Shown in pieces: positions 8,233 to 17,545 of a stretch of 64,000 nucleotides of DNA (the stretch's first letter is position 1; each line of letters opens with the position of its first letter). Below the pieces are notes generated by a model. That model saw nothing but the letters and a program-made list of their open reading frames with translations. It was not told the DNA's origin and made no database searches. This DNA comes from Pseudomonas psychrophila HA-4 (GTDB lineage: Bacteria > Pseudomonadota > Gammaproteobacteria > Pseudomonadales > Pseudomonadaceae). Location of the stretch: assembly GCF_000282975.1 (NCBI RefSeq), contig NZ_ALJC01000018.1, positions 62,001-126,000 of the forward strand, given 5' to 3'. A program made the translations under genes and the position numbers.

Positions 8233-10171
8233 ATTCCATTTCGATCAGGGCACTCCCCTCACTGACCATTTCACCTTCTTCGCAGAACAAGGCCTTGACC
8301 ACTCCGGCATGCGGCGCCCGCAGGCTGTGTTCCATCTTCATGGCTTCGAGCACCACCAACTGAGCACCGGCTTCGACTGCCTGGCCGACCGTCACCAGCA
8401 CCCGCACAACACTGCCATTCATTGGCGCGGTCAAGCCGCCTTGCTGCCCGTGGCTGGCGCCAACGGCGGCAATCGGGTCGTGGAGGCTCACGCTGTGCAT
8501 GTCGCCATCCCAGCGCAGGTACAGGGTGTCGGCGCGACGAATGGCCAAATGCTGACGCCGAACGCCGTGGTCTTCAATGACCAATTGTTCGTTGTGCAAG
8601 GTCGCCCCTGTCGCGCCAAGACTGACTACATGCTGCACGTCGTTAGCGTTCAAGACGACCAGTGTCTTGGCCGGTAAGCCACTGCGAAAACCCGAGGGTG
8701 TTGCCCACGGCGATGTCGGGTCGTCGATGCGTTGCTTCGGTGTCAGGCTTTGGCGGAACGCTTGAGCGGCTGCATCCCAAAATGCACTTGGCAATGGCTG
8801 AGCGGGTGGTAGTAATTGCGCCTGATAGCGTGGGATGAATCCAGTATCCAGTTCGGCTGATGCGAAGGCCGGATGTCCGATAATTCGCCGCAGAAAGCTC
8901 AGATTGGTTTTCAAGCCGCCAATTGCGAATTCATCAAGCATGGCCAGCAACCTTATGCGGGCTTGTTCGCGGTCTTCTCCCCAGGCAATCAGCTTGCCCA
9001 GCATCGGGTCGTAAAACGGTGACACCTCATCGCCTTCACTCACACCGCTGTCCACCCGGCGCCCCGGCCCCGGCGCTGACTCGCGGTACACCTCGAGCCG
9101 CCCGGTTTGGGGTAGAAAATCGTTGCTCGGGTCTTCGGCGTACAGGCGCACTTCAATCGCATGGCCGCGCAACGGCACTTGCGCTTGGGTGATCGGCAAG
9201 GCTTCGCCACGTGCCACTCGGATTTGCCAATCCACCAAGTCCAGTCCAGTGATGGCTTCGGTCACCGGGTGTTCAACTTGCAGACGGGTGTTCATCTCCA
9301 TAAAGAAGAATTCGCCCCGCGCATCGAGCAAGAACTCCACGGTGCCCGCCCCGACATAGCCAATGGCCTGTGCAGCGCGTACGGCTGACTCGCCCATCGC
9401 GCGGCGTTGCTCCGCGCTCAGGCCGGGCGCGGGTGCTTCTTCAACGACCTTCTGATGTCGACGCTGAATCGAGCAATCGCGTTCATTGAGGTATAGGCAG
9501 TTGCCGTGTTGGTCGGCAAACACTTGGATTTCGACATGCCGAGGCTTGAGTACGTATTTTTCAACCAGCATGCGCGCATCGCCAAACGACGAAAGCGCCT
9601 CACGCTGAGCCGACGCCAGAGCTTCGGCCAATTGGCTGACATCCTCGACCACTTTCATGCCCTTGCCGCCGCCGCCCGCTGTGGCTTTGAGCAACACCGG
9701 GTAGCCGATACGCTCAGCAGCGACACGGAAGGTTTCGACATCTTGCGCTTCGCCGTGGTAGCCCGGCACCAGCGGCACGCCCGCGGTTTCCATTAAGGCT
9801 TTAGCGGCGGACTTGCTGCCCATGGCATCGATGGCCGAGGCGGGCGGCCCCAGAAAAATCAGCCCGGCGGCTTCAATGGCTCGCGCAAAGCCTGCATTTT
9901 CTGACAAAAAGCCATAACCCGGATGTATTGCCTGCGCGCCGCTGGCGTGGGCGGCAGCGATAATCTTGTCGGTCTTCAGGTAACTGTCGGCGGCTTTGCT
10001 GCCTCCCAAATCGACACAGATATCAGCTTCGCGGCAATGCCGTGCATCGCGGTCAGTGCTGCTGTGCACGGCAACGGTGGTGAGGCCCAGAGCCTTTGCG
10101 GTACGCATTACTCGGCAGGCAATTTCACCGCGATTGGCCACCAATACAGATGTAATGAGAGGGGCGTTCAT
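8231..10171 (-). CDS. liuD: Methylcrotonyl-CoA carboxylase, biotin-carrying alpha subunit
   Basis: With LiuB it carboxylates 3-methylcrotonyl-CoA to 3-methylglutaconyl-CoA in leucine breakdown. The 646-residue chain has a biotin carboxylase N-domain (LVANRGEIACRVMRTAK near 10), ATP-grasp (KATAGGGGKGMK near 165), the EMNTRLQVEHPVTE motif, and a C-terminal biotinyl domain with the target lysine in EAMKMEH. I chose the ATG at 10171 rather than the 40-codon upstream extension: it overlaps the liuC stop as ATGA, indicating translational coupling, and matches the family N-terminus. Last gene of the liuABCD cluster. Confidence 0.95.
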   Translation of the reverse strand: MNAPLITSVLVANRGEIACRVMRTAKALGLTTVAVHSSTDRDARHCREADICVDLGGSKAADSYLKTDKIIAAAHASGAQAIHPGYGFLSENAGFARAIEAAGLIFLGPPASAIDAMGSKSAAKALMETAGVPLVPGYHGEAQDVETFRVAAERIGYPVLLKATAGGGGKGMKVVEDVSQLAEALASAQREALSSFGDARMLVEKYVLKPRHVEIQVFADQHGNCLYLNERDCSIQRRHQKVVEEAPAPGLSAEQRRAMGESAVRAAQAIGYVGAGTVEFLLDARGEFFFMEMNTRLQVEHPVTEAITGLDLVDWQIRVARGEALPITQAQVPLRGHAIEVRLYAEDPSNDFLPQTGRLEVYRESAPGPGRRVDSGVSEGDEVSPFYDPMLGKLIAWGEDREQARIRLLAMLDEFAIGGLKTNLSFLRRIIGHPAFASAELDTGFIPRYQAQLLPPAQPLPSAFWDAAAQAFRQSLTPKQRIDDPTSPWATPSGFRSGLPAKTLVVLNANDVQHVVSLGATGATLHNEQLVIEDHGVRRQHLAIRRADTLYLRWDGDMHSVSLHDPIAAVGASHGQQGGLTAPMNGSVVRVLVTVGQAVEAGAQLVVLEAMKMEHSLRAPHAGVVKALFCEEGEMVSEGSALIEME

Positions 10172-10986
10172 GAGCGCGGCTCCTGAGTCGACGTTTCTGT
10201 TTGCCAGCACGGGGCTCGTTTTTGCAGAAAGGCGCGCAAGCCTTCTTGGCCTTCGGCGCTGACCCGAATCCGGGCGATGGCATTTTCGCAATAGCGGCGA
10301 ATGGCCGGGGTCGGCGCGCCGTGGCTGACTTCGCGCAGCAAGTCCTTGCAGGCGCGCATGGCCAGTGGGCTGTTGAGCAATAGGTTGTCGACCCAGTGGG
10401 CGATCTGCTGCTCAAGCTCGGCGAGGGGATAGCACTCTGAAAGCAGCCCTAATTCACGGGCACGTTTACCGCTAAAACGTTCGGCGGTCAGCGCAAAACG
10501 TCGGGCGGCACGTTCGCCAATGGCCTGCACCACAAAGGGGCTGATCACGGCGGGGGCTAGGCCAATGCGTACTTCAGACAAACAGAACTGAGCATCGTCC
10601 GCGCCAATCGCCATGTCGCAAGCGCTGATCAGGCCCAATGCTCCACCGTAGGCGGCGCCTTGTACCACGGCCAAGGTTGGGATTTTAAGCTTGGCCAAGT
10701 TGTACATCAGATCGGCCAAATGCCGTGCGTCATCCAGATTGGTGTTGTAGTCGAGTTCGGCCGACTGTTGCATCCAGGCCAGGTCGGCACCGGCGCTGAA
10801 ATGCTTGCCGCGTCCGCGCAGCAGCAGAAACCGCAGGTTGCTATTGCACTGCACTGCATCCAACGCGAGGATCAGTTCGCGGATCATCTCGGCGTTGAAC
10901 GCATTGTTTTTTTGCTCGCGACTCAACCACAAGGTGGCAAAACCCCGGGGATCGGTATGCAGTTCGAGGGTGTTGAAATCGTTCAT
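10168..10986 (-). CDS. liuC: 3-methylglutaconyl-CoA hydratase
   Basis: Crotonase-fold enzyme of 272 residues that hydrates 3-methylglutaconyl-CoA to HMG-CoA. The oxyanion-hole regions are visible as RGRGKHFSAGADLAWM (about 60-75) and GAAYGGALGLISACDMAIG (about 110-128), and the catalytic region as LSEVRIGLAPAVIS (about 135-150). Position between liuB and liuD fixes the pathway role better than sequence alone, since crotonases are hard to separate. It overlaps liuD by four bases and is separated from liuB by 93 bases holding a REP-like hairpin. Confidence 0.93.
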   Translation of the reverse strand: MNDFNTLELHTDPRGFATLWLSREQKNNAFNAEMIRELILALDAVQCNSNLRFLLLRGRGKHFSAGADLAWMQQSAELDYNTNLDDARHLADLMYNLAKLKIPTLAVVQGAAYGGALGLISACDMAIGADDAQFCLSEVRIGLAPAVISPFVVQAIGERAARRFALTAERFSGKRARELGLLSECYPLAELEQQIAHWVDNLLLNSPLAMRACKDLLREVSHGAPTPAIRRYCENAIARIRVSAEGQEGLRAFLQKRAPCWQTETSTQEPRS

Positions 10987-11021
10987 GTCCGTCAGTCCTT
11001 AATGGCTGTACGCGTAGAAGC

Positions 11022-11072
11022 TTTGTAGCGGCCACCGCAGCCCGTTTCGCAGCCTTCGGCAGTGGCTACAAA
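11022..11072. repeat. REP-like hairpin between liuB and liuC
   Basis: Arms TTTGTAGC and GCTACAAA enclose GCAGCC/GCAGCCTTCGGCAGTG segments typical of Pseudomonas REP sequences. Inside an operon such a hairpin may stabilise or attenuate the message; that role is inference. Confidence 0.6.
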
Positions 11073-11079
11073 AGCGCGG

Positions 11080-12684
11080 TTACATGCGAAACACGCCAAA
11101 GCGCGTGGCTTCGATGGGCGCGTTCAATGCCGCCGACAAACCCAGCGCCAAGACCTCGCGGGTTTGTGCTGGATCAATCACGCCGTCATCCCACAAGCGT
11201 GCGCTGGAGTAGTAGGGGTGGCCCTGATGCTCGTATTGATCGAGGATCGGTTGCTTGATTTGCGCCTCTTCTTCTTGGCTGAACACCAAGCCGTTACGCT
11301 CAGCCTGCTCGCGCTTGACCTGCACCAGCACCCCGGCTGCCTGCTCGGCACCCATCACGCCGATTCGGGCGTTTGGCCACATCCAAAGAAATCGCGGGTC
11401 GTAGGCGCGGCCACACATGCCGTAATTGCCTGCGCCAAAGCTGCCGCCGATGATCACGGTGAATTTAGGCACCTTGGCGCACGCCACTGCGGTCACCAGC
11501 TTGGCGCCATGTTTGGCGATGCCGCCCGCTTCGTATTTTTGCCCGACCATAAAACCGGTGATGTTCTGCAAAAACACCAGAGGAATGCCACGTTGGCAGG
11601 CCAGTTCAATAAAGTGCGCGCCTTTTTGTGCCGCTTCGGCAAACAAAATGCCGTTGTTGGCTAGAATCGCCACCGGGTAGCCCTGCAAATGTGCAAAGCC
11701 ACACACCAGCGTGGTGCCGAACAAGGCTTTGAACTCATCGAATACCGAACCGTCGACCAGCCTCGCGATGACTTCTCGTGCATCGAATGGCTGTTTGGCG
11801 TCAGCCGGGACGATGCCGTACAACTCGTCATTGGCGTACAGCGGGGCCATTGGCGTACGGCATTGCAATTGACCCAGCTTGCGCCAGTTGAGGTTGGCCA
11901 CGCTGCGCCGGGCCAGCGCCAAGGCATGCTCGTCACTGTCAGCGTAATGGTCGGCGACCCCGGAGATCTTGCAGTGCACATCGGCACCGCCCAGGTCCTC
12001 GGCGCTGACCACTTCACCGGTGGCGGCTTTTACCAGCGGCGGCCCGGCCAGGAAAATCGTGGCTTGCTGACGCACCATGATCGCTTCGTCGGCCATGGCT
12101 GGCACATAGGCACCGCCCGCGGTGCAAGAGCCCATTACCACGGCAATTTGTGGAATCCCGACAGCGCTCATGTTGGCCTGGTTGAAGAAGATCCGACCGA
12201 AGTGTTCGCGGTCCGGAAACACTTCATCCTGACGCGGCAGGTTGGCGCCGCCCGAATCCACTAGATAAATGCACGGTAAGCGGTTTTGCTCGGCAATTGT
12301 CTGTGCTCGCAGGTGTTTTTTGACGGTCAACGGGTAGTAAGAGCCGCCTTTGACGGTGGCGTCGTTGGCCACAATCATGCATTCCACGCCTTCCACTCGG
12401 CCAATGCCGGCGATGATTCCGGCTGCCGGAACGTCTTCGCCGTACACACCATGAGCGGCCAACTGACTGAGCTCCAGAAATGGCGAGCCGCTGTCGAGCA
12501 GTCGGTCAATCCGTTCGCGGGGCAGCAACTTGCCGCGCGACGTGTGGCGTTCCTGTGCTTTGGCACCGCCGCCTTGCTGCACGTGCTCAAGCAAGGTGCG
12601 CAGAGCATCGACTTGTTTGAGCATGGCGTCGCGGTTGCTGGCGAACTCCGCCGAGCGCGGGTTGATGGTCGTCTTCAAAATCAT
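11080..12684 (-). CDS. liuB: Methylcrotonyl-CoA carboxylase, carboxyltransferase beta subunit
   Basis: Transfers the carboxyl group from biotin on LiuD to 3-methylcrotonyl-CoA. The 534-residue length matches LiuB. Crotonase-like carboxyltransferase N and C lobes are clear: [20 protein letters not shown] (about 90-110), the CoA site in [15 protein letters not shown] (about 185-200), [19 protein letters not shown] (about 375-395) and [18 protein letters not shown] (about 415-430). The ATG at 12684 was chosen because the upstream 17-codon extension is repeat-rich and unlike the family start [14 protein letters not shown]. It follows liuA after 131 bases. Confidence 0.95.
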   Translation of the reverse strand: MILKTTINPRSAEFASNRDAMLKQVDALRTLLEHVQQGGGAKAQERHTSRGKLLPRERIDRLLDSGSPFLELSQLAAHGVYGEDVPAAGIIAGIGRVEGVECMIVANDATVKGGSYYPLTVKKHLRAQTIAEQNRLPCIYLVDSGGANLPRQDEVFPDREHFGRIFFNQANMSAVGIPQIAVVMGSCTAGGAYVPAMADEAIMVRQQATIFLAGPPLVKAATGEVVSAEDLGGADVHCKISGVADHYADSDEHALALARRSVANLNWRKLGQLQCRTPMAPLYANDELYGIVPADAKQPFDAREVIARLVDGSVFDEFKALFGTTLVCGFAHLQGYPVAILANNGILFAEAAQKGAHFIELACQRGIPLVFLQNITGFMVGQKYEAGGIAKHGAKLVTAVACAKVPKFTVIIGGSFGAGNYGMCGRAYDPRFLWMWPNARIGVMGAEQAAGVLVQVKREQAERNGLVFSQEEEAQIKQPILDQYEHQGHPYYSSARLWDDGVIDPAQTREVLALGLSAALNAPIEATRFGVFRM

Positions 12685-12695
12685 GGGTTTGTTCC

Positions 12696-12804
12696 AAAAA
12701 GTTTTGTAAGACAAGCTGCAAGCGCCAAGTCTCAAGCAACACGTGAAGAGCGATATGCACAGAGGCTCTTATTGTTACTTACAGCTTGAAGCTTGCAACT
12801 TACC
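12696..12804. repeat. Short AAGCTGCAAGC / GCTTGAAGCTTGC repeat between liuA and liuB
   Basis: CAAGCTGCAAGC near 12713 and CAGCTTGAAGCTTGCAA near 12781 form imperfect inverted copies of a motif common between Pseudomonas genes. No clear T run follows, so I do not call it a terminator. Confidence 0.35.
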
Positions 12805-12815
12805 GCGGACGAAAT

Positions 12816-13979
12816 TCATTTCGTTTCGTTAAACAGTTCGCGACCGATCAACATGCGGCGGATTTCGCTGGTGCCCGCGCCGATTTCATACAGCTTGGCG
12901 TCACGCAGCAGGCGCCCGGCAGGAAACTCATTGATGTAACCGTTACCGCCCAGAATCTGGATGGCGTCGAGGGCCATTTGCGTTGCACGTTCGGCGCTGT
13001 ACAAAATCACCCCGGCAGCGTCTTTACGGGTGGTTTCGCCGCGCTCGCAGGCGGCCGCTACGGCGTAAAGGTAGGCACGGCTGGCGTTGAGTTGGGTGTA
13101 CATGTCCGCGACTTTGCCCTGAATCAACTGAAACTCGCCGATGCTTTGGCCGAACTGTTTGCGGTCATGGATATACGGCACCACCAGGTCCATACACGCT
13201 TGCATGATCCCAGTCGGACCGCCCGAGAGCACCACGCGCTCGTAGTCGAGGCCACTCATCAAGACTTTCACGCCCGCGTTCAGCGTGCCCAGCAGGTTTT
13301 CTTGCGGTACTTCAACGTCGTCGAAGAACAGTTCGCAGGTGTTTGAGCCGCGCATGCCGAGCTTGTCGAAGTGAGTGCTGCGGCTGAAACCTTTCCAGTC
13401 TCGCTCAACAATAAATGCGCTGATGCCGTGTGCGCCTTTTTCCAGATCGGTCTTGGCGTAGATCACATAGGTGCTGGCGTCAGGGCCGTTGGTGATCCAG
13501 GTTTTACTGCCGTTCAGCACAAAGTGGTCACCGCGCTTGTCGGCGCGCAGCTTCATTGAGACCACATCCGAACCTGCGTTCGGTTCGCTCATGGCCAAGG
13601 CGCCAACGTGTTCGCCGCTGATCAGCTTGGGCAAGTATTTGAGTTTTTGCGCGTGGCTACCGTTGCGGTTGATCTGGTTAACGCACAAGTTGGAGTGCGC
13701 GCCATACGACAGCGCGACGGAGGCCGAGCCGCGACTGATTTCTTCCATTGCCACCACGTGGGCCAGGTAGCTCAGGCCGGTGCCGCCGTATTCTTCTGGA
13801 ACGGTAATGCCGAGCAGTCCCATGTCACCGAACTTGCGCCACATGTCGGCCGGGAAGAGGTTGTCTTTGTCGATTTGCGCTGCGCGTGGCGCAAGTTCAG
13901 CGTCGACGAAGGCTTGCACCTGATCGCGCAGCATGTCGATGGTTTCGCCCAAGGCGAAGTTCAAAGTCGGGTAGCTCAT
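12816..13979 (-). CDS. liuA: Isovaleryl-CoA dehydrogenase
   Basis: FAD enzyme that oxidises isovaleryl-CoA to 3-methylcrotonyl-CoA, the first committed step of the liu pathway. The 387-residue protein has the acyl-CoA dehydrogenase order: helical N-domain, [20 protein letters not shown] and [16 protein letters not shown] (about 130-175), [29 protein letters not shown] holding the likely catalytic Glu near 250, [20 protein letters not shown], and the C-terminal [16 protein letters not shown]. First gene of liuABCD, transcribed away from the acyl-CoA synthetase gene across a control region with two LiuR-type sites. Confidence 0.95.
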   Translation of the reverse strand: MSYPTLNFALGETIDMLRDQVQAFVDAELAPRAAQIDKDNLFPADMWRKFGDMGLLGITVPEEYGGTGLSYLAHVVAMEEISRGSASVALSYGAHSNLCVNQINRNGSHAQKLKYLPKLISGEHVGALAMSEPNAGSDVVSMKLRADKRGDHFVLNGSKTWITNGPDASTYVIYAKTDLEKGAHGISAFIVERDWKGFSRSTHFDKLGMRGSNTCELFFDDVEVPQENLLGTLNAGVKVLMSGLDYERVVLSGGPTGIMQACMDLVVPYIHDRKQFGQSIGEFQLIQGKVADMYTQLNASRAYLYAVAAACERGETTRKDAAGVILYSAERATQMALDAIQILGGNGYINEFPAGRLLRDAKLYEIGAGTSEIRRMLIGRELFNETK

Positions 13980-14018
13980 GGGGCACCTTTGGTCGTTGTT
14001 CTTATAGGAGGCGTTAGG

Positions 14019-14101
14019 CGCTCTACGAAATGTATCTGCGCTCGGTTATGCGGCGTTGAAAACAGGCCCGCCTCACCTTCGCTCGAAAACATTTTGTACA
14101 G
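14019..14101. mobile_element. Short MITE-like element, internally deleted copy
   Basis: The ends CGCTCTACGAAATGT and ACATTTTGTACAG are imperfect inverted repeats. Read on the plus strand, the first 50 bases and last 25 match the reverse complement of the element at 22604-22740, but about 55 internal bases are absent, including one arm of the internal inverted repeat. There is no coding capacity, so any movement would need a transposase elsewhere. It lies in the liuA leader. Confidence 0.6.
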
Positions 14102-14128
14102 ACCCGGACTGCATCGCCATGGGTAAGC

Positions 14129-14144
14129 TTTACGTTAACGTAAA
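14129..14144. promoter_or_regulatory. LiuR operator 1
   Basis: A perfect 16-base palindrome, TTTACGTTAACGTAAA, centred in the liuA / acyl-CoA synthetase divergent gap. It matches the inverted-repeat form known for MerR-type LiuR. Exactly 42 bases separate it from operator 2, which has the same right flank (CTTGGT). Confidence 0.85.
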
Positions 14145-14170
14145 CTTGGTCGAGAAAGCTGTCAATGACC

Positions 14171-14186
14171 TTTACGTTAACGTCAA
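14171..14186. promoter_or_regulatory. LiuR operator 2
   Basis: TTTACGTTAACGTCAA is a one-mismatch palindrome, 90 bases before the synthetase ATG. With operator 1 it forms a 23-base near-identical direct repeat placed four helical turns apart, so two LiuR dimers would sit on one face of the DNA. Confidence 0.85.
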
Positions 14187-14275
14187 CTTGGTTCAGAGTA
14201 ATTGCGTTCTTCAAAGTGAGGGGCGCAGTTGCGCGCATTCCTCATGCTCCCAAAACAATCACAAGAGGAGTTGTC

Positions 14276-15958
14276 ATGAAGCCGCATTCCGTCCCCAGTT
14301 ACAGCCAAGGCGCGCTAGACAAGCCGCTACTGGCGATGACCATCGGTCAGGCTTTTGATCAAACCGCTGCGCGTTACCCCGAGGGCGAAGCGCTGGTGGT
14401 GCGTCATCAACAACAACGTTACACCTGGGCGCAATTGGCCCAAGAGGTCGACTTGCACGCCAAGGCGTTGTTGGCGCTGGGGTTGCAAACGGGTGACCGG
14501 CTGGGGGTTTGGGCGCCTAACTGTGCCGAGTGGTTTATCTGTCAGTTTGCCAGCGCGAAAATTGGCGTGATCTTGGTCAATATCAACCCTGCTTACCGTT
14601 TGTCCGAACTTGAGTACGTACTTAAACAGTCCGCGTGTCAGTGGCTGGTGAGCGCGAGTATGTTCAAAACTTCGAACTATCACGCCACGCTTCAGGAGCT
14701 GATTCCGGAGCTGGCCGAGCAGCCGGTAGGGCAACTGAGGAGTGAGCGTTTTGACGCCTTGCGCGGGGTTATCAGCCTGGATGCGCAGCCGCCCGCAGGC
14801 TTCTTGCCATGGTCGCAACTGACGGCATTGGGCAATGCGGTTGAACCTCAACAACTCGACGCACGACACGCCAGCCTTAATGTTGACCAGCCGGTGAATA
14901 TTCAATACACCTCTGGCACCACGGGCTTTCCCAAGGGCGCAACCCTCAGCCATCGCAACATTCTCAACAATGGCTATATGGTCGGCGAAAGCTTGGGCCT
15001 AACGGCCAAGGATCGGCTGGTCATTCCAGTGCCGCTGTATCACTGCTTTGGCATGGTGATGGGTAACCTGGGTTGCGTGACCCATGGCACTACGATGATT
15101 TACCCCAGTGAAGCCTTTGACCCAGGCCTAACCCTGCAAGCGGTCGCTGAAGAGCGGGCGACGGGGCTTTACGGCGTGCCTACCATGTTTATCGCCATGC
15201 TCGACCACCCACAGCGTGCAAGCTTTGACTTATCGAGTCTGCGGACCGGGATCATGGCCGGCGCAACGTGCCCGATAGAAGTGATGCGCCGCGTCATCAG
15301 CGAGATGCACATGGGGGAGGTCCAAATTGCCTATGGCATGACCGAAACCAGCCCGGTTTCAATGCAGACCGCTCCGGATGATGATCTGGAATTACGCGTA
15401 ACGACTGTAGGGCGTACTCAGCCACAGCTAGAGAACAAGCTGATCGACGCTGAAGGCAACATCGTTGCGCGGGGTGAGATAGGTGAACTGTGCACCCGTG
15501 GCTACAGCGTGATGCTTGGCTACTGGAACAACCCACAGGCGACCCGCGAAGCTATCGACAGTGAAGGCTGGATGCATACGGGGGACTTGGCCGAGATGAA
15601 TGAACAGGGGTATGTACGCATCGTCGGGCGCAACAAGGACATGATCATTCGTGGCGGCGAGAACATTTATCCGCGTGAGCTAGAGGAGTTCTTTTTTACC
15701 CATCCGGCGGTGGCCGATGTGCAGATCGTGGGGATCCCCGACGAAAAATATGGCGAAGAAATTGTGGCCTGGATCAAATTTCATCCTGGCCACACCGCTA
15801 ATGAGCTTGAGTTACAAACCTGGTGCAAGTCGCGCATCGCTCATTTCAAAACGCCGCGTCACTTCAAGTTTGTGGATGCATTTCCGATGACGGTGACCGG
15901 CAAGATCCAAAAATTCAAAATGCGTGAAATCAGTATTCTGGAGATCGGAAAGCTCTAA
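14276..15958 (+). CDS. AMP-dependent acyl-CoA synthetase, leucine/isovalerate locus
   Basis: A 560-residue ANL-family ligase that would activate a carboxylic acid (isovalerate or a medium-chain or branched acid) to its CoA thioester. Motifs: P-loop [16 protein letters not shown] (about 220-235), YGMTETSP (about 360), [11 protein letters not shown] (about 435), [16 protein letters not shown] hinge (about 455-470) and the C-terminal [13 protein letters not shown] with the catalytic lysine. The ATG at 14276 has an AGAGGAG ribosome site seven bases upstream; a 37-codon extension upstream covers the LiuR sites and is rejected. The substrate is inferred only from divergence with liuA and shared LiuR sites. 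Confidence 0.9.
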   Translation: MKPHSVPSYSQGALDKPLLAMTIGQAFDQTAARYPEGEALVVRHQQQRYTWAQLAQEVDLHAKALLALGLQTGDRLGVWAPNCAEWFICQFASAKIGVILVNINPAYRLSELEYVLKQSACQWLVSASMFKTSNYHATLQELIPELAEQPVGQLRSERFDALRGVISLDAQPPAGFLPWSQLTALGNAVEPQQLDARHASLNVDQPVNIQYTSGTTGFPKGATLSHRNILNNGYMVGESLGLTAKDRLVIPVPLYHCFGMVMGNLGCVTHGTTMIYPSEAFDPGLTLQAVAEERATGLYGVPTMFIAMLDHPQRASFDLSSLRTGIMAGATCPIEVMRRVISEMHMGEVQIAYGMTETSPVSMQTAPDDDLELRVTTVGRTQPQLENKLIDAEGNIVARGEIGELCTRGYSVMLGYWNNPQATREAIDSEGWMHTGDLAEMNEQGYVRIVGRNKDMIIRGGENIYPRELEEFFFTHPAVADVQIVGIPDEKYGEEIVAWIKFHPGHTANELELQTWCKSRIAHFKTPRHFKFVDAFPMTVTGKIQKFKMREISILEIGKL

Positions 15959-15968
15959 TTCCCTGTTA

Positions 15969-16025
15969 GAGCGAGCGTGCTCGCGATCTTTTGTACATTC
16001 AAAAGATCGCAACACACGCTCGCTC
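15969..16025. repeat. REP-like inverted repeat
   Basis: GAGCGAGCGTG and CACGCTCGCTC arms flank GCGATCTTTTG..CAAAAGATCGC. Lies just after the acyl-CoA synthetase stop. Confidence 0.75.
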
Positions 16026-16050
16026 CTGCAGCGGTAGCGTGAAACCCAGA

Positions 16051-16439
16051 AAGCACAAAGGGGAGCCGAGGCTCCCCTTTAATGTGGTGTTGTATGCTCT
16101 TTTTTTATTATTGAAGGGCGGTCTATTGTTGTTTTTGGAACTCACCCTTTGCTGCGTTTTTTTGCGATCCCCATTCGGGATCAAGAGCAAACGTATTTTT
16201 TTGAGCGCTGATCCACTTTCATCACGGTCTATCAAACCTGTGATCCAACCTGTGCGGGTGCTACCTGAAGGTAGTTTTATTGTTCTCTGCCCGGTTGCGA
16301 GGTGGCTCTTAAGCTCCTCGGAAAAGTAAACCTTCTCCAAAAAAATCTGTTAGCTGCGTCTCTGCCGTGTTGTTTTTGTTATGTCAGAGTCGTTTCGTAT
16401 TGTTTTTATTATGTTGCTGCGGTTTTTATTCTTGTTATG
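16051..16439 (-). ncRNA. crcY: CrcZ-family small RNA (CrcY/CrcX type), Hfq/Crc decoy
   Basis: On the minus strand a sigma-54 promoter (16450-16466) is followed about 11 bases later by a GCATAACAAG start and a non-coding transcript of about 390 nt ending at a strong hairpin. It contains many AANAANAA-type motifs (AACAAGAA, AATAAAAA, AAAAACAA, AACAATAA, AACAACAA, AATAATAA), the catabolite-activity motifs by which CrcZ, CrcY and CrcX bind Hfq/Crc and relieve catabolite repression. A CbrB-type site lies upstream. From memory, P. putida crcY lies next to the HMG-CoA lyase gene, as here; the X/Y name needs alignment. Ends are estimated. Confidence 0.88.
16057..16080. terminator. Bidirectional terminator of the CrcZ-family sRNA and acyl-CoA synthetase
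   Basis: Stem AAAGGGGAGCC / GGCTCCCCTTT with a minimal loop, with A and T tracts on both sides, so it can stop transcripts from either direction. Confidence 0.8.
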
Positions 16440-16449
16440 CCATAGAGAT

Positions 16450-16466
16450 AGCAGGAGCCGTGCCAA
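16450..16466 (-). promoter_or_regulatory. Sigma-54 (-24/-12) promoter of the CrcZ-family sRNA
   Basis: The minus strand reads TTGGCACGGCTCCTGCT, with GG at -24, GC at -12 and canonical spacing against TGGCACG-N4-TTGCA/T. Transcription should start near 16439. Confidence 0.9.
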
Positions 16467-16510
16467 CTTTTTAAAACCCTTATAAATCAACGGCTTGGTT
16501 TTTAAGGCAA

Positions 16511-16540
16511 TAAAAAACCGGCCTGGGTTAGGGCCGGTTT
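16511..16540 (-). terminator. Rho-independent terminator of liuE
   Basis: Stem AAACCGGCC / GGCCGGTTT followed on the minus strand by a T-rich tract. It lies between liuE and the sRNA promoter, so the sRNA is an independent transcript. Confidence 0.88.
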
Positions 16541-16547
16541 GTTTCCG

Positions 16548-16578
16548 TGTTACTCGTTTGTGTGAGGGTGCGGTAACA
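16548..16578. promoter_or_regulatory. CbrB-type upstream activator site
   Basis: TGTTAC (16548-16553) and GTAACA (16573-16578) form an inverted pair with a 19-base spacer, about 120 bases upstream of the sRNA start. This is the expected distance for an NtrC-family activator and the motif known for CbrB at crcZ. Confidence 0.75.
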
Positions 16579-16593
16579 CCACGGCACACTTTT

Positions 16594-17490
16594 TTAACCC
16601 TGACGTGCCTTGGCGACCCGAGACCCGGTAACACGCCCCAGCACCTTGCAGATGTGTTCGCCGGCCAGTAACAGTTTGTCCATGTCGACCCCGGTTTCAA
16701 TGCCCATGCCGTTGAGCATGTACAACACGTCTTCGGTGGCCACGTTACCGCTGGCGCCTTTGGCATACGGGCAGCCGCCCAACCCCGCAATCGAGCTGTC
16801 GAATACGTTTATACCTTCGAGCAAGCTGGCGTAGATGTTGACCAGCGCTTGACCGTAGGTGTCGTGGAAGTGCCCGGCGAGCTTTTCCCGTGGCACAACT
16901 GCGCCGACCGCCTCAAACATTGCCCGCGTGGCTGTCGGCGTGCCGGTGCCGATGGTGTCCCCCAGGGACACTTCGTAACAGCCCATGGCGTACAGCTCTT
17001 TTGATACGGCGGCGACTTGTTGCGCCGAGACGTGGCCTTCATACGGGCAGCCCAGCACGCAGGACACATACCCGCGCACGCTGATGCCGTGCTGTTGGGC
17101 TGACTCGATGATGGGTACGAAGCGCGCTAGGCTTTCACTGATCGAGCAGTTGATGTTGCGCTGCGAAAACGCCTCAGACGCGGCGGCGAAAACGGCGACC
17201 TCTTTTACCCCGGCTGCGACTGCGTCTTCAAAACCGCGCATATTCGGCGCCAACGCACCATAGACCACACCCGGTTTGCGCTGGATCTGGGCGAAGACAT
17301 CAGCCGAACCGGCCATTTGCGGCACCCACTTGGGGGACACGAAACTGCCGACCTCTATATAGCCTAGGCCTGCGTCGGTCAGGGCGTTAACCAACTGCAC
17401 CTTGTCGGCGACGCTGATGGGTTGAGCTTCATTTTGCAGGCCGTCGCGCGGGCCGACTTCAATCAGGCGCACATGGGCAGGAAGTGTCAT
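16594..17490 (-). CDS. liuE: Hydroxymethylglutaryl-CoA lyase
   Basis: Splits HMG-CoA into acetyl-CoA and acetoacetate, the last step of the leucine route. The 298-residue TIM-barrel protein shows the HMGL signature: EVGPRDGLQNE near the N-terminus, YVSCVLGCPYEGHV (about 145), SLGDTIGTGTP (about 180), the metal-binding HFHDTYGQ (about 215), and GLGGCPYAKGASGN (about 245-260) with the active-site Cys. I prefer the ATG at 17490 over the in-frame GTG at 17499 because an AGGTGA ribosome site fits it. It follows liuR on the same strand, apart from liuABCD. Confidence 0.94.
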   Translation of the reverse strand: MTLPAHVRLIEVGPRDGLQNEAQPISVADKVQLVNALTDAGLGYIEVGSFVSPKWVPQMAGSADVFAQIQRKPGVVYGALAPNMRGFEDAVAAGVKEVAVFAAASEAFSQRNINCSISESLARFVPIIESAQQHGISVRGYVSCVLGCPYEGHVSAQQVAAVSKELYAMGCYEVSLGDTIGTGTPTATRAMFEAVGAVVPREKLAGHFHDTYGQALVNIYASLLEGINVFDSSIAGLGGCPYAKGASGNVATEDVLYMLNGMGIETGVDMDKLLLAGEHICKVLGRVTGSRVAKARQG

Positions 17491-17517
17491 TGGGGTCACC
17501 TATCAATGTGGATGATC

Positions 17518-17543
17518 CCTGTAGGCGCGAGCTGGCCTACAGG
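17518..17543. repeat. Small REP-like hairpin between liuR and liuE
   Basis: CCTGTAGGC and GCCTACAGG are a perfect nine-base inverted pair around an eight-base loop, two bases after the liuR stop. It may be a REP half-unit or an intercistronic attenuator; there is no T run. Confidence 0.55.
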
Positions 17544-17545
17544 AT

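Noticed and set aside
15999..16340. 113-codon ORF on the minus strand
   Set aside because: Lies wholly inside the CrcZ-family sRNA; its low-complexity Asn/Lys stretches are translated AANAANAA motifs and it crosses the terminator.
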